In this document: positions 47,691-56,474 of the stretch, piece after piece
How the letters are laid out: every line of letters begins with the position of its first letter
Position numbering within the stretch: the stretch's first letter is position 1
Origin: Roseateles sp. YR242
Lineage (GTDB): Bacteria; Pseudomonadota; Gammaproteobacteria; Burkholderiales; Burkholderiaceae_C
DNA length: 64,000 nt
Direction of reading: 5' to 3'
NCBI RefSeq assembly: GCF_900109745.1
Contig: NZ_FOAV01000003.1
Location: forward strand, 468,946-532,945
Translations under genes and position numbers: made by a program
Notes under the pieces: model-generated
Databases searched by the model: none
The model's input: the letters and a program-made list of their open reading frames with translations, nothing else
What the model was told of the DNA's origin: nothing

Positions 47691-48617
47691 ATGAGCAGCA
47701 CCTCCTTGATATCGCCAGCGGACCTCGGTTTCTTTTCTTCGCTGTGCAGCGCGGGCAGCCTGAGTGCGGCGGCGCGGGAACTGGGCATTTCGACGGCGGG
47801 GGTGAGCAAGCATCTCTCGCAGATGGAGGCGCGGCTGGGCACGCCGTTGCTCAACCGGACCACGCGGCGGATGAGCCTGACGCAGGAGGGCGAGCTGTAC
47901 CTGGAGCACGCGCGCAGGATCCTGAGTGCGATCGAAGACCTGCAGGAGTTGCTGGGTGGGGCGACGGGTGCTTCGGTGAGCGGGCTGTTGCGGGTGAATG
48001 CGACGCTGGGGTTCGGTCGCATCCATATTGCGCCGCTGATCTCCACCTTTGTGCGGCGGCATCCGGGGCTGGAGGTGCAGTTGCAGCTGTCGGTGAATCC
48101 GCCGGCACTGACGGAGGACGCATTTGATGTGGGTGTGCGGTTCGGTGCACCGCCGGATTCGCGGGTGATTGCACGCAGGCTGGCGGCGAACCGGCGGGTG
48201 TTGTGTGCGTCACCGGCCTACCTGAAGGCGCATGGGGTGCCGAAGGCGCCAGGGGAGCTGACCCGGCATGCCTGCATCGGCATCCGGCAGGGGGAGGAGG
48301 CCTACGGGTTGTGGCGGCTGAGCTTGAAGCGGGGGAAGAAGACGGAGACCGAGGCTGTGAAGACGCGCGGGGCGTTGACGACCAACGACGGGGAGATTGC
48401 GGTGAACTGGGCCCTGGACGGCCACGGGATCCTGATGCGCGCGGAGTGGGACGTAGCGCGGTATTTGGCGTCCGGGCGGCTGGTGCAGGTGCTGCCGGAG
48501 TGGGAGACGCCGGATGCGGACATCTATGCGGTGTATCCGCAGCGCTATCAGGGCGTGGCGAGAGTCCGGCTGTTTGTGGAGCACCTGGCGAGGTCGTTGG
48601 AGCAGGCCGGGCGGTGA
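47691..48617 (+). CDS. LysR family regulator of the tartrate-type locus
   Basis: 308 residues. HTH in the first 65 residues (LGFFSSLCSAGSLSAAAREL, GISTAGVSKHLSQMEARLG), then the substrate-binding domain beginning GLLRVNATLGFGRIHIAPLI. It is divergent from the dehydrogenase gene, with 133 bases between the starts. Same subgroup as the LysR at 34399-35355 (both have RVxATLGFGRxHxAPL and the TNDG motif), so one may derive from the other. Confidence 0.9.
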   Translation: MSSTSLISPADLGFFSSLCSAGSLSAAARELGISTAGVSKHLSQMEARLGTPLLNRTTRRMSLTQEGELYLEHARRILSAIEDLQELLGGATGASVSGLLRVNATLGFGRIHIAPLISTFVRRHPGLEVQLQLSVNPPALTEDAFDVGVRFGAPPDSRVIARRLAANRRVLCASPAYLKAHGVPKAPGELTRHACIGIRQGEEAYGLWRLSLKRGKKTETEAVKTRGALTTNDGEIAVNWALDGHGILMRAEWDVARYLASGRLVQVLPEWETPDADIYAVYPQRYQGVARVRLFVEHLARSLEQAGR

Positions 48618-48949
48618 CACGGGCGCGGCAAAGGCCTTGCGGTGCGCGGGGTCCTGGTGGGGGCCACACACCCTGAGGTGGGATGGGCGGACCACCGGTG
48701 TGGGAAGGATCATGCAAGTCCTGCGCACAGCGGTTGGGCAATATGACTTAAACGCCGCGGCAGCTGGCTTAGACCAGCGGCTGAGTGTGCCGTCCGTGGA
48801 GAAATTTCGAGAGGAGTGCTGCTGCTCTGCGGTTGCAGCCCCACTGAACCGGATCGCAAACGGTGGAGGTGAGGATCTATTACTCGGATGAGTGTTTTAC
48901 CCCGCCTCACTGACTAGAGGCATTCGAAAACTGATGGGAGATGGTTGTG
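48618..48949. other. Intergenic region, 332 bp
   Basis: No convincing gene, RNA or terminator seen. The composition drops somewhat in G+C after about 48720, which may mark the border of acquired DNA that includes the small ORFs following it. Confidence 0.5.
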
Positions 48950-49141
48950 ATGGTGAATGTAGAAAAGCAGGCGATCGAAGATGCGTTCGCGGCTGAAATC
49001 GGTCGGGCTTACCAGGTGATGCTGGCGGCCTACATCGCGGCGGAAGGGGATGCCAAACAGCAGGACAAGGCGGCTGATAAGTTCAGAAGCCTGGTGGTGT
49101 TGGCGAGGGAGGTGAAGGGACGGGCGGAGGGGCAGCTGTGA
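48950..49141 (+). CDS. Small hypothetical protein, 63 residues
   Basis: ATG with GGGAG ten bases upstream; an in-frame ATG three codons earlier is also possible. The product is a soluble, charged, mostly helical protein (AIEDAFAAEIGRAYQVMLAAY) without a known family. Its stop codon overlaps a GTG start of a further small frame (GTGA), as in tightly packed phage or plasmid genes. Confidence 0.45.
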   Translation: MVNVEKQAIEDAFAAEIGRAYQVMLAAYIAAEGDAKQQDKAADKFRSLVVLAREVKGRAEGQL

Positions 49142-49322
49142 GTGGCTGGTTGGCCGAGCTCGAAGGTCAGGCTGACCAGGCAGACGCTGCCGCTTCAGAA
49201 TGGGCCTTGACGAAGAGGCCATTGCACGGTTCATCACGTGGCATCGGAAGGAGTTGCTGCGGATCAGCCCCGCGCCAACACCAAGCCTCAGCGATCAAAT
49301 GGCAATAATTCTGGCCATATGA
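49138..49322 (+). pseudogene. Small frame interrupted by a probable single-base deletion
   Basis: From the GTG at 49138 the product reads VSGWLAELEGQADQADAAASE and then becomes nonsense-like. In the next frame, an ATG at 49200 opens onto a natural-looking sequence (GLDEEAIARFITWHRKELLR) that ends at 49322. Joining the two with one extra A would give a coherent 61-residue protein. Either this is a frameshifted gene or two overlapping small genes. No family recognised. Confidence 0.3.
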
Positions 49323-49483
49323 GCGTAGAACATGCCGTCGTGAATCGGCACCTGCTGCTGCTGCAGTTGGGTGACCGGCTGCGTGCCCTTCGCTACGCCG
49401 CGCAGCGTGTCGAGATTCAGAGGTACTTCCGCCAGAGTTCGTTGGAGAACTTGCCGTCTGGGTCCACCTGCTTCTTCAGTTGA
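49319..49483 (+). CDS. Small hypothetical ORF, 54 residues (may be truncated)
   Basis: ATG overlaps the preceding stop (ATGA). The first 40 residues (VNRHLLLLQLGDRLRALRYAAQR) look helical and protein-like, but the rest overlaps the 3' end of the FAD oxidase gene on the opposite strand, suggesting that the gene was cut when the oxidase region joined here. Low confidence. Confidence 0.22.
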   Translation: MSVEHAVVNRHLLLLQLGDRLRALRYAAQRVEIQRYFRQSSLENLPSGSTCFFS

Positions 49484-50838
49484 CGTAGCTCGGCGACTTC
49501 AGGGTAGGCGGACTCGAACTGCTGGCGCGTTGCGTGCAGTTGGTAGGGCAGGTAGTAGCGCCCGCCGTGCTGCAGCGATAGCTCAATGAGTTCGCGCGTC
49601 CAGCGGCCCACTTCCTGTTGCGCGGCGGTCCAGGTACGTTGCTTGTAGTAGAGGACAAAGGAGAACACGTCCTCGCGCGCCCAAGGTAAAAGCGACGTGG
49701 TGTCCGCCGGCGCGTGTCGGATGGAGATGTTCAGGGCCACGACCTCGTGTCGTCGCAGAACCTTGGCCATCTCGCGCACGAAGCTCACAGCTTGCCGTTC
49801 CGGGATGAAGTACTCCTGCAGCACGTAGGTGGACATCGCACGCGTGCGCGGCTCCAGCGACGCAACGTCCAAGCTGGCCTCATGGTTCAGCCACTTGACG
49901 GCGGGCTTGCCCAGGAGCATGGGTTGGACGATGTCTTTTCGCAGGGTCTGGCCGCCCGGCAACTCCGTGACGGACCAGATGACGTTTTGCTCTAACCCAT
50001 AGGATTGGTCACGCGGCACCAGCCTATCAGTTTCAGTCAACGGCGTGGTTTCGGGGACCTGCCGCCAAGTCACACACACCGGGTTGTCGAACGTCGGTGG
50101 CAACAGATCCGCGTTATGCATGATCGCGTGCTTGTCGGCCAGGACCTTCTCTTTGAAGTGGGCCACGTAACGTGCCAGTGGCACCGCCTCGACCACGCGC
50201 TCGATGCGGATGTTGTCCGTGACCTCAAGCTCGACTTCCGTGATGACGGCAATGGCCCCATAGCCACCGATGGCGGCGCGAAACAGCTCTGGGCGGACGG
50301 AGTCGCTGGTCTCTACCACCTCGCCATCAGCCATGACGAGTTGCAATGCGCGCACCGTGTGGCCGATCGAACCATGGCCGACGTAGCGGCCATGGCAGTT
50401 GACCGAGACCGAGCCCCCCACGGTGAAGTTGGAGAAGCTTTGCATCGTCTTGACCGCAAGGCCCAGTGGGTCCAGCACGTCCTGCAGGTCCCGCCAGCGC
50501 ATCCCCGCTTGAACCCTGACCTGATGGTCTGCAGCCCGAACCCAGACCAGCCTGTTCATCCGGCGCATATCCAGATGCAGCCCGGCATGGACGGCAACCT
50601 GTCCGCCCATGCTGTAGCGGCCGCCCCCGATACCCACTTGGCCGGACCAGTGGCGAATCAAGGTGGAAACCTCCACGGTGGAGCGTGGGGTCTCCAGGTG
50701 CGCCACCTGCACGGAATACAGCCCAGTGACGTTGGTGACGAGAAGCGGCTGGGCTGCGAGCGCACGCATCGGTGGCAGCGTCAGCAGCCCCGCAGTTGCC
50801 AGCGACTTCACGAGCAATGTTCTGCGGCTTGAGGACAT
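49417..50838 (-). CDS. Exported FAD-linked oxidase (vanillyl-alcohol oxidase/GlcD type)
   Basis: 473 residues; start MSSSRRTLLVKSLATAG gives a Tat-like twin-Arg signal ending near ALAAQ, so a folded flavoprotein may be exported. The FAD_binding_4 (PCMH) domain follows at about 45-215: VGIGGGRYSMGGQVAV, VQAGMRWRDLQDVLDPLG, SFSNFTVGGSVSVNCHGRYVGHGS. The C-terminal half ends with DPDGKFSNELWRKYL, typical of aldonolactone-oxidase-like enzymes. The His that anchors FAD covalently in some relatives is not evident at GGGRYS. Substrate unknown; probably an alcohol, lactone or hydroxy acid. Confidence 0.85.
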   Translation of the reverse strand: MSSSRRTLLVKSLATAGLLTLPPMRALAAQPLLVTNVTGLYSVQVAHLETPRSTVEVSTLIRHWSGQVGIGGGRYSMGGQVAVHAGLHLDMRRMNRLVWVRAADHQVRVQAGMRWRDLQDVLDPLGLAVKTMQSFSNFTVGGSVSVNCHGRYVGHGSIGHTVRALQLVMADGEVVETSDSVRPELFRAAIGGYGAIAVITEVELEVTDNIRIERVVEAVPLARYVAHFKEKVLADKHAIMHNADLLPPTFDNPVCVTWRQVPETTPLTETDRLVPRDQSYGLEQNVIWSVTELPGGQTLRKDIVQPMLLGKPAVKWLNHEASLDVASLEPRTRAMSTYVLQEYFIPERQAVSFVREMAKVLRRHEVVALNISIRHAPADTTSLLPWAREDVFSFVLYYKQRTWTAAQQEVGRWTRELIELSLQHGGRYYLPYQLHATRQQFESAYPEVAELRQLKKQVDPDGKFSNELWRKYL

Positions 50839-51122
50839 GGTCAAGGGTATGAGGGGCGGTGCGTGTTCAAGGGTGCCAGGCGCGGTCGAGCATTTCAACG
50901 AGGTGCATCCGCACTGGAGTCAGCAAGCTGGATTCTGCCGCTGGCAGGACGAGCAATGCTTGCGCTGATGTGTGCGGTAGCGCAGTCAGGGCTTGGTGCC
51001 GACGTCGCAGAATTCCGCTGCCGGGCAGAAGCCAAAGGCATGTGCAGCTCATTGAGCGCGGCGTCTCAGCTCTTCCGCTGCGTAGCAACCGCGGAATTAG
51101 ACCTGGCGAGACGCTTTGGCCG

Positions 51123-51512
51123 CTAGACGCTCAGCTTGAACCCGAGGTCGAGGTCGCAGGCGGCTTGGCCGCCGCGCAAACCGAAGTCCTCCAGCGACGG
51201 CGACTGGAGCACGATATTAACTTCTGTCTCCGGCACGCCCAGTTTTGAGAACCGCCTGACGATTGCCTGGTACAGCGCCCGCTTGGCCTCAAGCGAACGG
51301 CCCGGGAACATCTGAACCAGCACAAGCAGATATTGCTCGCTCTTGCCGCCGGGCAACCGGAAGTGACCTGGCCGGTGCTCCACATAGCGAATGTCATGAT
51401 CATCTTGGGGCACCTGCAGCACCTCTAGCATCGCCGCGTGCAGTTCCGACATCAGGGCGTTGACTTCCGTATCCGAGCGCAGGCAATGACTATGAAGAAA
51501 GCAAATGGGCAT
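51123..51512 (-). CDS. Tautomerase superfamily protein
   Basis: 129 residues starting Met-Pro, so the catalytic N-terminal Pro is present after Met removal. Length and the internal pattern (IRYVEHRPGHFRLPGGKSE, then VQMFPGRSLEAKRALYQAIVRRFSKLG) fit the fused-type tautomerases related to malonate semialdehyde decarboxylase and similar enzymes. Arg in HRPGHF may bind a carboxylate. It lies on the same strand and downstream end of nothing else; the 284 bases between it and the FAD oxidase start contain no gene I can support. Confidence 0.75.
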   Translation of the reverse strand: MPICFLHSHCLRSDTEVNALMSELHAAMLEVLQVPQDDHDIRYVEHRPGHFRLPGGKSEQYLLVLVQMFPGRSLEAKRALYQAIVRRFSKLGVPETEVNIVLQSPSLEDFGLRGGQAACDLDLGFKLSV

Positions 51513-51886
51513 GTGACCCTCTCTTGACAGTGGCAGTTAGTAGCTCATGGCTGTTTCTGCAGATGGTGCCCTTGAGCACCAGTCGCGGGAACCTCCTCCG
51601 CGACAAGGCCTGACACTGTGATAGCGATCCAGCGTTAGGACACCCTTGCGAGACGCGAAACTGCGGTGGAACGCGGCAGCCGCACCGGTGCTGCATCGAG
51701 ATCCAGCAGGATGCGGACGTACCGCGAAGTTGCTTGCTGACTGTGACATGCCTCGGAAGGCAAGGAAGTCCACCAGCTATCCTCGTCGCGTGCCCTGCCC
51801 AGTTGTCTGGACACTCCCAAATAGCTTGCTATCTCGGGCCATTTGAAAAGCGGGGAGCTGTTTGCGTCGTAGGACGGTGTCCATAT
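51513..51886. other. Intergenic region, 374 bp
   Basis: Separates the tautomerase gene from the last gene of the toxin island. I see no gene, RNA or clear terminator. Several stop codons in all frames and lower G+C suggest junction DNA. Confidence 0.5.
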
Positions 51887-52603
51887 TCAGCGCACGATCG
51901 GCAGTGGCAGCACGACGCCCGCCCGCTCCCGCTGCTCTCGCGTCGACGCGTAGAGATTTGGCGCGGCACCGATCTCATCGAGCGACCGTCGGATCAAGTC
52001 CTCGCTCATCGACGGGTCGAAGGGCGCGGTCGGGTCGAAACACTCGCGCGGCACCAGTGGCTCGACGCTTTGCCAGTCATAGGCAAAGTCGTCTTCCGCC
52101 TCCGGTTTCGCTGGGAACCAGCGCTCAATCCGGTTCAGCACGGCGTCGCGCCAGGCGATGTACGGCGCGTCTGGCGGGACCACCCACTGGGCGAGCGTCG
52201 AGAGCCAGGCGGCGTTCTCCGACGGCGAGGCGCCTTCGAAGTGCAGCGCGTCATTGATCAACGCCATCGTCAGGTGCAGAGGGCCTCGCACCGGACCGCT
52301 CCATTCGCGGTCGACGAACTCCACGTAAGGGCAGCAGGCGAAATGAACCGTGCCCAGCCAGGCGGCTTCGAGGTACTGCTTCGGCCGTGGGTCGGGATCG
52401 AGCGCCTCAAGCGTAAAGACGAGCCATTCGCCGATCGCCACGCCCATTGCGAGTTGCGCCCTTCGCGACAGCGGTTGCAGACGGGCGGCAAGCGCGGCGT
52501 CGCCCGGTTCGTAGGCCTGTTTGACGTTCCAGTCGTCCCAGGGCCAGGGCAAGCGGGCTCCCTCCACGATCGGGTGAATGTAGTGGGGCCGGAGCAGCGC
52601 CAT
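51887..52603 (-). CDS. Candidate immunity protein, second paralogue
   Basis: 238 residues, soluble, acidic, no signal peptide. Clearly related to the protein encoded just upstream: LSRRAQLAMGVAIGEWLVF aligns with MSLRARLAVATAISEWIFW, and YLEAAWLGTVHF with MIEAAWASNLDV, followed in both by a GPV segment. Tandem paralogues directly behind a toxin gene are typical immunity genes; a duplicated or orphan immunity copy can protect against related strains. Function is inferred from position only. It starts 11 bases after the first paralogue ends. Confidence 0.6.
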   Translation of the reverse strand: MALLRPHYIHPIVEGARLPWPWDDWNVKQAYEPGDAALAARLQPLSRRAQLAMGVAIGEWLVFTLEALDPDPRPKQYLEAAWLGTVHFACCPYVEFVDREWSGPVRGPLHLTMALINDALHFEGASPSENAAWLSTLAQWVVPPDAPYIAWRDAVLNRIERWFPAKPEAEDDFAYDWQSVEPLVPRECFDPTAPFDPSMSEDLIRRSLDEIGAAPNLYASTREQRERAGVVLPLPIVR

Positions 52604-52614
52604 CGCGGGACCCC

Positions 52615-53313
52615 TCAGGAGATCAGATAAGGTGTTCCGCTGAACCCTTCCGACAGCATGTCCTCGGGACTGCGCAGGTAGGGGTTGTCCGCCGGCACGA
52701 GTCCGGCGAGCAGGTCGGCGAAGCGCTGCGCCGCGCTGTCCTTCTGGAACTCGACGTCCGGATCCAGGGCCTCGCGCGGGACCGGCTCGCCCAACTCCCC
52801 GTCCTCATTCGGATAGAGGGCCGTCAAGCGCTTGAGCACCGCCTTCAGCCAGGTGTCGAACGGGCCCTTCTCCGGAAGAACGTGACGCGCGAGGAAGTAC
52901 AGGTAGACGGCGCGCGAGGTCACGGTTGGACCGGATTCGCCTTTGTAGCCGCGCAGAACGTTCGCGAGGATGTCCTTCGACGCGCGCAGCACACCGTTGA
53001 CGGGGCCCTTGCGGTCCTCGTGCTCGGACTGCGTCGGCGTACGTCCGTAGCGGACATCCAGGTTGGACGCCCAGGCCGCCTCGATCATCTGCAGCGGCGC
53101 GTCGAAGTCGGTCTCCGGCCGCAGTCGCCAAAAGATCCATTCGGAGATGGCCGTCGCCACGGCGAGCCGCGCGCGCAGGCTCATCGCATTGAGCTGCTCG
53201 GCCAGCTTGTCGTTCTCGCGCGTGAAGTCCGCAGCGCCGCGCCAGGCGTATCCGATTGGCTTGTGCTGCACGTCGGCGCGCTGGACATGGGGGGGGGCGG
53301 AAAGTGTAGGCAT
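52615..53313 (-). CDS. Candidate immunity protein for the DUF4150 deaminase toxin
   Basis: 232 residues, soluble and acidic, no signal peptide, so it would act in the cytoplasm, where a nucleic-acid-modifying toxin would do damage. It begins 15 bases after the toxin stop codon, the classical place for a cognate immunity gene. Mostly helical with an EAAWASNLDVRYGR segment and a C-terminal PVPREALDPDVEFQKDS also reflected in the second copy (LVPRECFDPTAPFD). I cannot name an immunity family. Confidence 0.62.
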   Translation of the reverse strand: MPTLSAPPHVQRADVQHKPIGYAWRGAADFTRENDKLAEQLNAMSLRARLAVATAISEWIFWRLRPETDFDAPLQMIEAAWASNLDVRYGRTPTQSEHEDRKGPVNGVLRASKDILANVLRGYKGESGPTVTSRAVYLYFLARHVLPEKGPFDTWLKAVLKRLTALYPNEDGELGEPVPREALDPDVEFQKDSAAQRFADLLAGLVPADNPYLRSPEDMLSEGFSGTPYLIS

Positions 53314-53328
53314 GGGACTCCTGTCAGT

Positions 53329-54339
53329 TCAATAGCTTCCGCTGAGGTCGTTGTCGCACGGAGGCTGCTCCACCTTTGTGCACAAGACGATGTTCAATCC
53401 GCAGGCCGCCGCCGCGCAGAGCACACGATGGCAATGGTCGCAAGGCACGTCCTGGATGCCCGCCTGCGAGTTCCAGTTGATCGACAGCGTCAAGGTGCCA
53501 CCGTCGACGCTGCCGGCCTGCAGCAGGCTCTCGATGATCCGCGGTTCGGTATGGCTGGTGTGGGGGTTGCGGATGTTGATATCGTTGACGTACTGAAAAT
53601 GGCGGTCGATCACCGCCTCGTCGCACAAATTCGTCTCGGCCGCCTGCTTCGCCTTGCGCGGCTGGCCCTTCTGGTTGGTGATCGTGGTGTCACGATCATA
53701 GGAAAGGCCGGGGCAGTAGCTCGGATCGTTGATGGCGGACAACTTGCGGCTGCAGGACCAGACCGTGCGGGCATTGCCGGTGGCCGGCTGGTAGTTGCCG
53801 TGCGTGATCGTCGAGGCCTCCGAAGAATGGCCGAGCGTGGTGCGCTTGGCGTCGTTCTTGCTCTGAAGTTCTTTGCACTCGTCGGTGGTCGGCGCCATCA
53901 CCGAGATTGCGCCGCCCTTCACCGTCATCGATCCGGTGTTCGGCGGATCCGAGGCATGGTTGTGGGTCGTCAGGTCAAGGTGGCGTGTGAGGTTCTGATT
54001 CTCGGCCTTTACGTCAAACGACCAGGCCGCGTGCTTGGTCGCGCCCTGGATCGTGTGGGTCACCACCCCCATGCCCTGCGCCTTCGTCGCGGCCTCGTCG
54101 CCAGTGCTCTTCTTGAAGGTTGACTTGTTCTTCTGGCCGACCTGCTTGCCACCGATATAGACGTCGCGGGTCCCCTCGTCCGTGTCGGCGTCGCTCGAGA
54201 AGTTGGGGTACGGGATCGGGATCGGCCCCGCAGGCGGCGGAGGTGGCGTCAGGCAGACGTCCGGCATCGCAGCATTGGACATGTTGCCGTCGGCCTTGCC
54301 GGAAACTTCCCGCCCGTTGGCGAAGACATTGCTGCCCAT
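53329..54339 (-). CDS. PAAR-like (DUF4150) toxin with C-terminal deaminase-type domain
   Basis: 336 residues. Residues 1-130 are a DUF4150 PAAR-like domain (FANGREVSGKADGNMSNA, then PDVCLTPPPPPAGPIPIPYPN, here cut short), which caps the VgrG spike and carries cargo through a type VI secretion system. The C-terminal 100 residues hold a cytidine-deaminase-fold active site: HTE (H263, E265) and PCDHC (C300, C303), the zinc-binding H-x-E and P-C-x2-C motifs, correctly spaced by 34 residues. A linker rich in Thr/Asn joins them. Polymorphic-toxin deaminases act on DNA, RNA or nucleotides; the target here is unknown. Extra Cys pairs after PCDHC are unusual. Confidence 0.8.
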   Translation of the reverse strand: MGSNVFANGREVSGKADGNMSNAAMPDVCLTPPPPPAGPIPIPYPNFSSDADTDEGTRDVYIGGKQVGQKNKSTFKKSTGDEAATKAQGMGVVTHTIQGATKHAAWSFDVKAENQNLTRHLDLTTHNHASDPPNTGSMTVKGGAISVMAPTTDECKELQSKNDAKRTTLGHSSEASTITHGNYQPATGNARTVWSCSRKLSAINDPSYCPGLSYDRDTTITNQKGQPRKAKQAAETNLCDEAVIDRHFQYVNDINIRNPHTSHTEPRIIESLLQAGSVDGGTLTLSINWNSQAGIQDVPCDHCHRVLCAAAACGLNIVLCTKVEQPPCDNDLSGSY

Positions 54340-55371
54340 TCACGCACCTCCTTCGTAGCGCGCCACGTAGGCGCCACGTTCGCCGCTGTCCGTACCGGCA
54401 TGGCCCAGGCATTGGGGCCCGGGCGCCGCATCGCGGGCACTGACCCACAACTGATGCCCCAGCATACAGGGCACGATCGCCGCGCCAACCTCGCCGATCC
54501 ATTCGCAGGGATGCCATACGTCGAAGAGCTCGCTGTGCCGGCGACGCATCACCCGACCGAGGGCCAGCGCGGCCTCCTTGAACTTGTAATGCTCGCCATT
54601 GAGGTCGGTGGTGCGGTACTGCGTGGCGTAGATGTCCGTCCCCGCACGCGCCAGCGCGCCCTCGATCGCCTTCTGAAGGCCGCGGCCGGTCAGCGGCTCG
54701 TCCGATTCGATGGTGCCGGACTCGCGGTCCGTGGCCCATCCGGTGATACGCAGGTGCGGCCCGCGCGGCGCCTCGCGCGACAGCAGAACGGCTCCCGCGG
54801 CTTCCCCGGGGATGAAGCCGTTGGAGTTGGATGGCGTGAGCACGCGACGATGCCTCATGAAGGCCTCGACGACCTCCTGGTGCAAGAAGCTGTCGACGCC
54901 TGCGACGATGCAGTGTCTGGCGAGCCCCCTATCGAGGATCGCGTCAGCCAGGTCGAAGGCGGCGATGCCCGAGACCTGCCCCAGAGGCACCAATCGCGAC
55001 TGGGGATGTCGGGCGAAGGCCAATTCTTCGTACACCTGGTCCAGCAACGCATCGTCCAGAGGCGCCAGCGGGCAGCGGCGTGAGGGCTCGGCGCATCCCA
55101 GCAGGATCGGGATCGTCGATCCTTCCTCGATGCCGCCTCGGACCAGGCAGTCCTGGATGGCCGTCGCGGCGAGCGTCGCGAGCTTGCCTACGCCGTGCCA
55201 CCACTGCCGCAACGGCACGCGGCAGCAGGCGATGAACTCGCCGGATTCGGCGTCCCACAGCATGCCCTGTGCCGCGCCCGAGAGACCTGCCTGCATCGCC
55301 GCGCCGGACGCTCCGGCGTTGAAGCCCAGTGAGGTGCACATGCCGTGCGCGATCATCACGAGCGGCTTCAT
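54340..55371 (-). CDS. Ketoacyl-synthase-like accessory protein of the T6SS island (probably non-catalytic)
   Basis: 343 residues with a thiolase-like fold. Recognisable landmarks are IVAGVDSFLHQEVVEAF and SNGFIPGEAAGAVLL, which match the KAS segments around the second half of the N-lobe. The catalytic Cys that should sit near QVSGIAAFDLA is absent, and the two His motifs (HGTGT and GHxxGAAG) are replaced by TTDLNGEHYK and GEVGAAIV. Such KAS-like proteins accompany DUF2169/DUF4150 genes in many T6SS islands and are thought to help load the PAAR-like effector. It lies one base before the toxin gene and overlaps DUF2169 by 4 bases. Confidence 0.75.
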   Translation of the reverse strand: MKPLVMIAHGMCTSLGFNAGASGAAMQAGLSGAAQGMLWDAESGEFIACCRVPLRQWWHGVGKLATLAATAIQDCLVRGGIEEGSTIPILLGCAEPSRRCPLAPLDDALLDQVYEELAFARHPQSRLVPLGQVSGIAAFDLADAILDRGLARHCIVAGVDSFLHQEVVEAFMRHRRVLTPSNSNGFIPGEAAGAVLLSREAPRGPHLRITGWATDRESGTIESDEPLTGRGLQKAIEGALARAGTDIYATQYRTTDLNGEHYKFKEAALALGRVMRRRHSELFDVWHPCEWIGEVGAAIVPCMLGHQLWVSARDAAPGPQCLGHAGTDSGERGAYVARYEGGA

Positions 55372-56474
55372 CGGATCTTCTTTCCGCCCGCGCGGGAACG
55401 CACAAGGTCGGCAAGCGACCGATAGTGCGGCTTGCCATTACGCTGCGGCCGGGACCGGATCGCGCTCGTGGTGTCCAGCACCAGGCCCCTCAGGTCGAAG
55501 ACGCTGCGCGTCATCGGGATGCCGATCCGGCACGCCATCGTCAGGCGGCCGTGATCCGGCTCGATCAACACCGTGTCCACCGGCATATCGAGGATGCGCT
55601 CTCGCTTGGCATGGAAGTTCGCGAGAACCGACAGCGACAGCGCCGGCAGATGGAAACCGGCCTGGCCGCCTGGTGTCAGGTTCTTGAGCAGGACTGTCTC
55701 GCCGCCCCGCGGATAGGGCATCTGCTGGTCGGCGGGGGCCGCCTGGAAATAGTCGTAGCTGAAGTCTTCCGGCCAGAATGGCGCGCGGGTCGACTGCCAC
55801 TGGTCGTCATAGGTCCCCGCGAAGGTGACCCGTGGTGCGAAGCTCCGCCCCACCACACCGAACGACATCGGCGCATACCGGCCGTCCGGCGAGTCGATGG
55901 GGCGGTCCATCTCCTCGGTGTTTGGGCATGGCGTGCCGTCGACCAAAGCGGCGGCGGTGCGGCGGTGATAGCCCCGTCCCACGGGGTTGGCGGAATAGCA
56001 GGTGACGGGTGCGCCGTCGTCGAAATCGTCCACGCCGCCAAAGGCGCGGTCGTAGGAAATCGGCATCACGGAGAACGGCTCTGGCGCACCAGGCATCTGC
56101 GTGAGCAGCCCAGCCTTCCAGACGCGGTCGCCGCAGACCTTGAAAGCCTTGGCGACCGGTCCCACCCGAAGCCCGACCGGCAGGCTGCGCACCTGCATTC
56201 CGGCTGGGGCGTGGGCGCTGCCATTGAGCAACACGTCGCACCGAGGCTTGAAGGTCGCGAAGTCGGTCTCGCGCAGGACAGCGCTCAAGCCGGGCTCCCC
56301 AGTGAACTCGTCCGCCTTCACGAGCGGCTGTTGGTCGGCATGCACGTCGACCTGCCCGGTCGACGCGTCGAATGCGTAGGTCGCCTTCGCCACTACCATA
56401 ACCACCTCCCGTCCATCGCGAGCGAAGGCCAGCGTCCAGGAAGCCGGGAAACGGGTCTGGTTGATCAGTTGCAT
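55368..56474 (-). CDS. DUF2169 family T6SS accessory protein
   Basis: 368 residues from MQLINQTRFPASWTLAF, the usual N-terminus of the family; a longer in-frame extension upstream is rejected because it overlaps the previous gene in poor sequence. Internal segments PISYDRAFGG, NPVGRGY and PIDSPDGRYAPMSFG are family hallmarks. DUF2169 proteins act as adaptors for loading DUF4150 effectors on the T6SS spike. Overlaps its neighbours by 4 bases (KAS-like) and 10 bases (HEAT-repeat protein), so the island is one operon. Confidence 0.88.
   Translation of the reverse strand: MQLINQTRFPASWTLAFARDGREVVMVVAKATYAFDASTGQVDVHADQQPLVKADEFTGEPGLSAVLRETDFATFKPRCDVLLNGSAHAPAGMQVRSLPVGLRVGPVAKAFKVCGDRVWKAGLLTQMPGAPEPFSVMPISYDRAFGGVDDFDDGAPVTCYSANPVGRGYHRRTAAALVDGTPCPNTEEMDRPIDSPDGRYAPMSFGVVGRSFAPRVTFAGTYDDQWQSTRAPFWPEDFSYDYFQAAPADQQMPYPRGGETVLLKNLTPGGQAGFHLPALSLSVLANFHAKRERILDMPVDTVLIEPDHGRLTMACRIGIPMTRSVFDLRGLVLDTTSAIRSRPQRNGKPHYRSLADLVRSRAGGKKIR

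Noticed and set aside
48618..48949. Possible tRNA or integration attachment site at the edge of the small-ORF region
   Set aside because: No cloverleaf with the conserved TTC-arm sequence could be folded by eye, and no direct repeat with the far side of the region was found.
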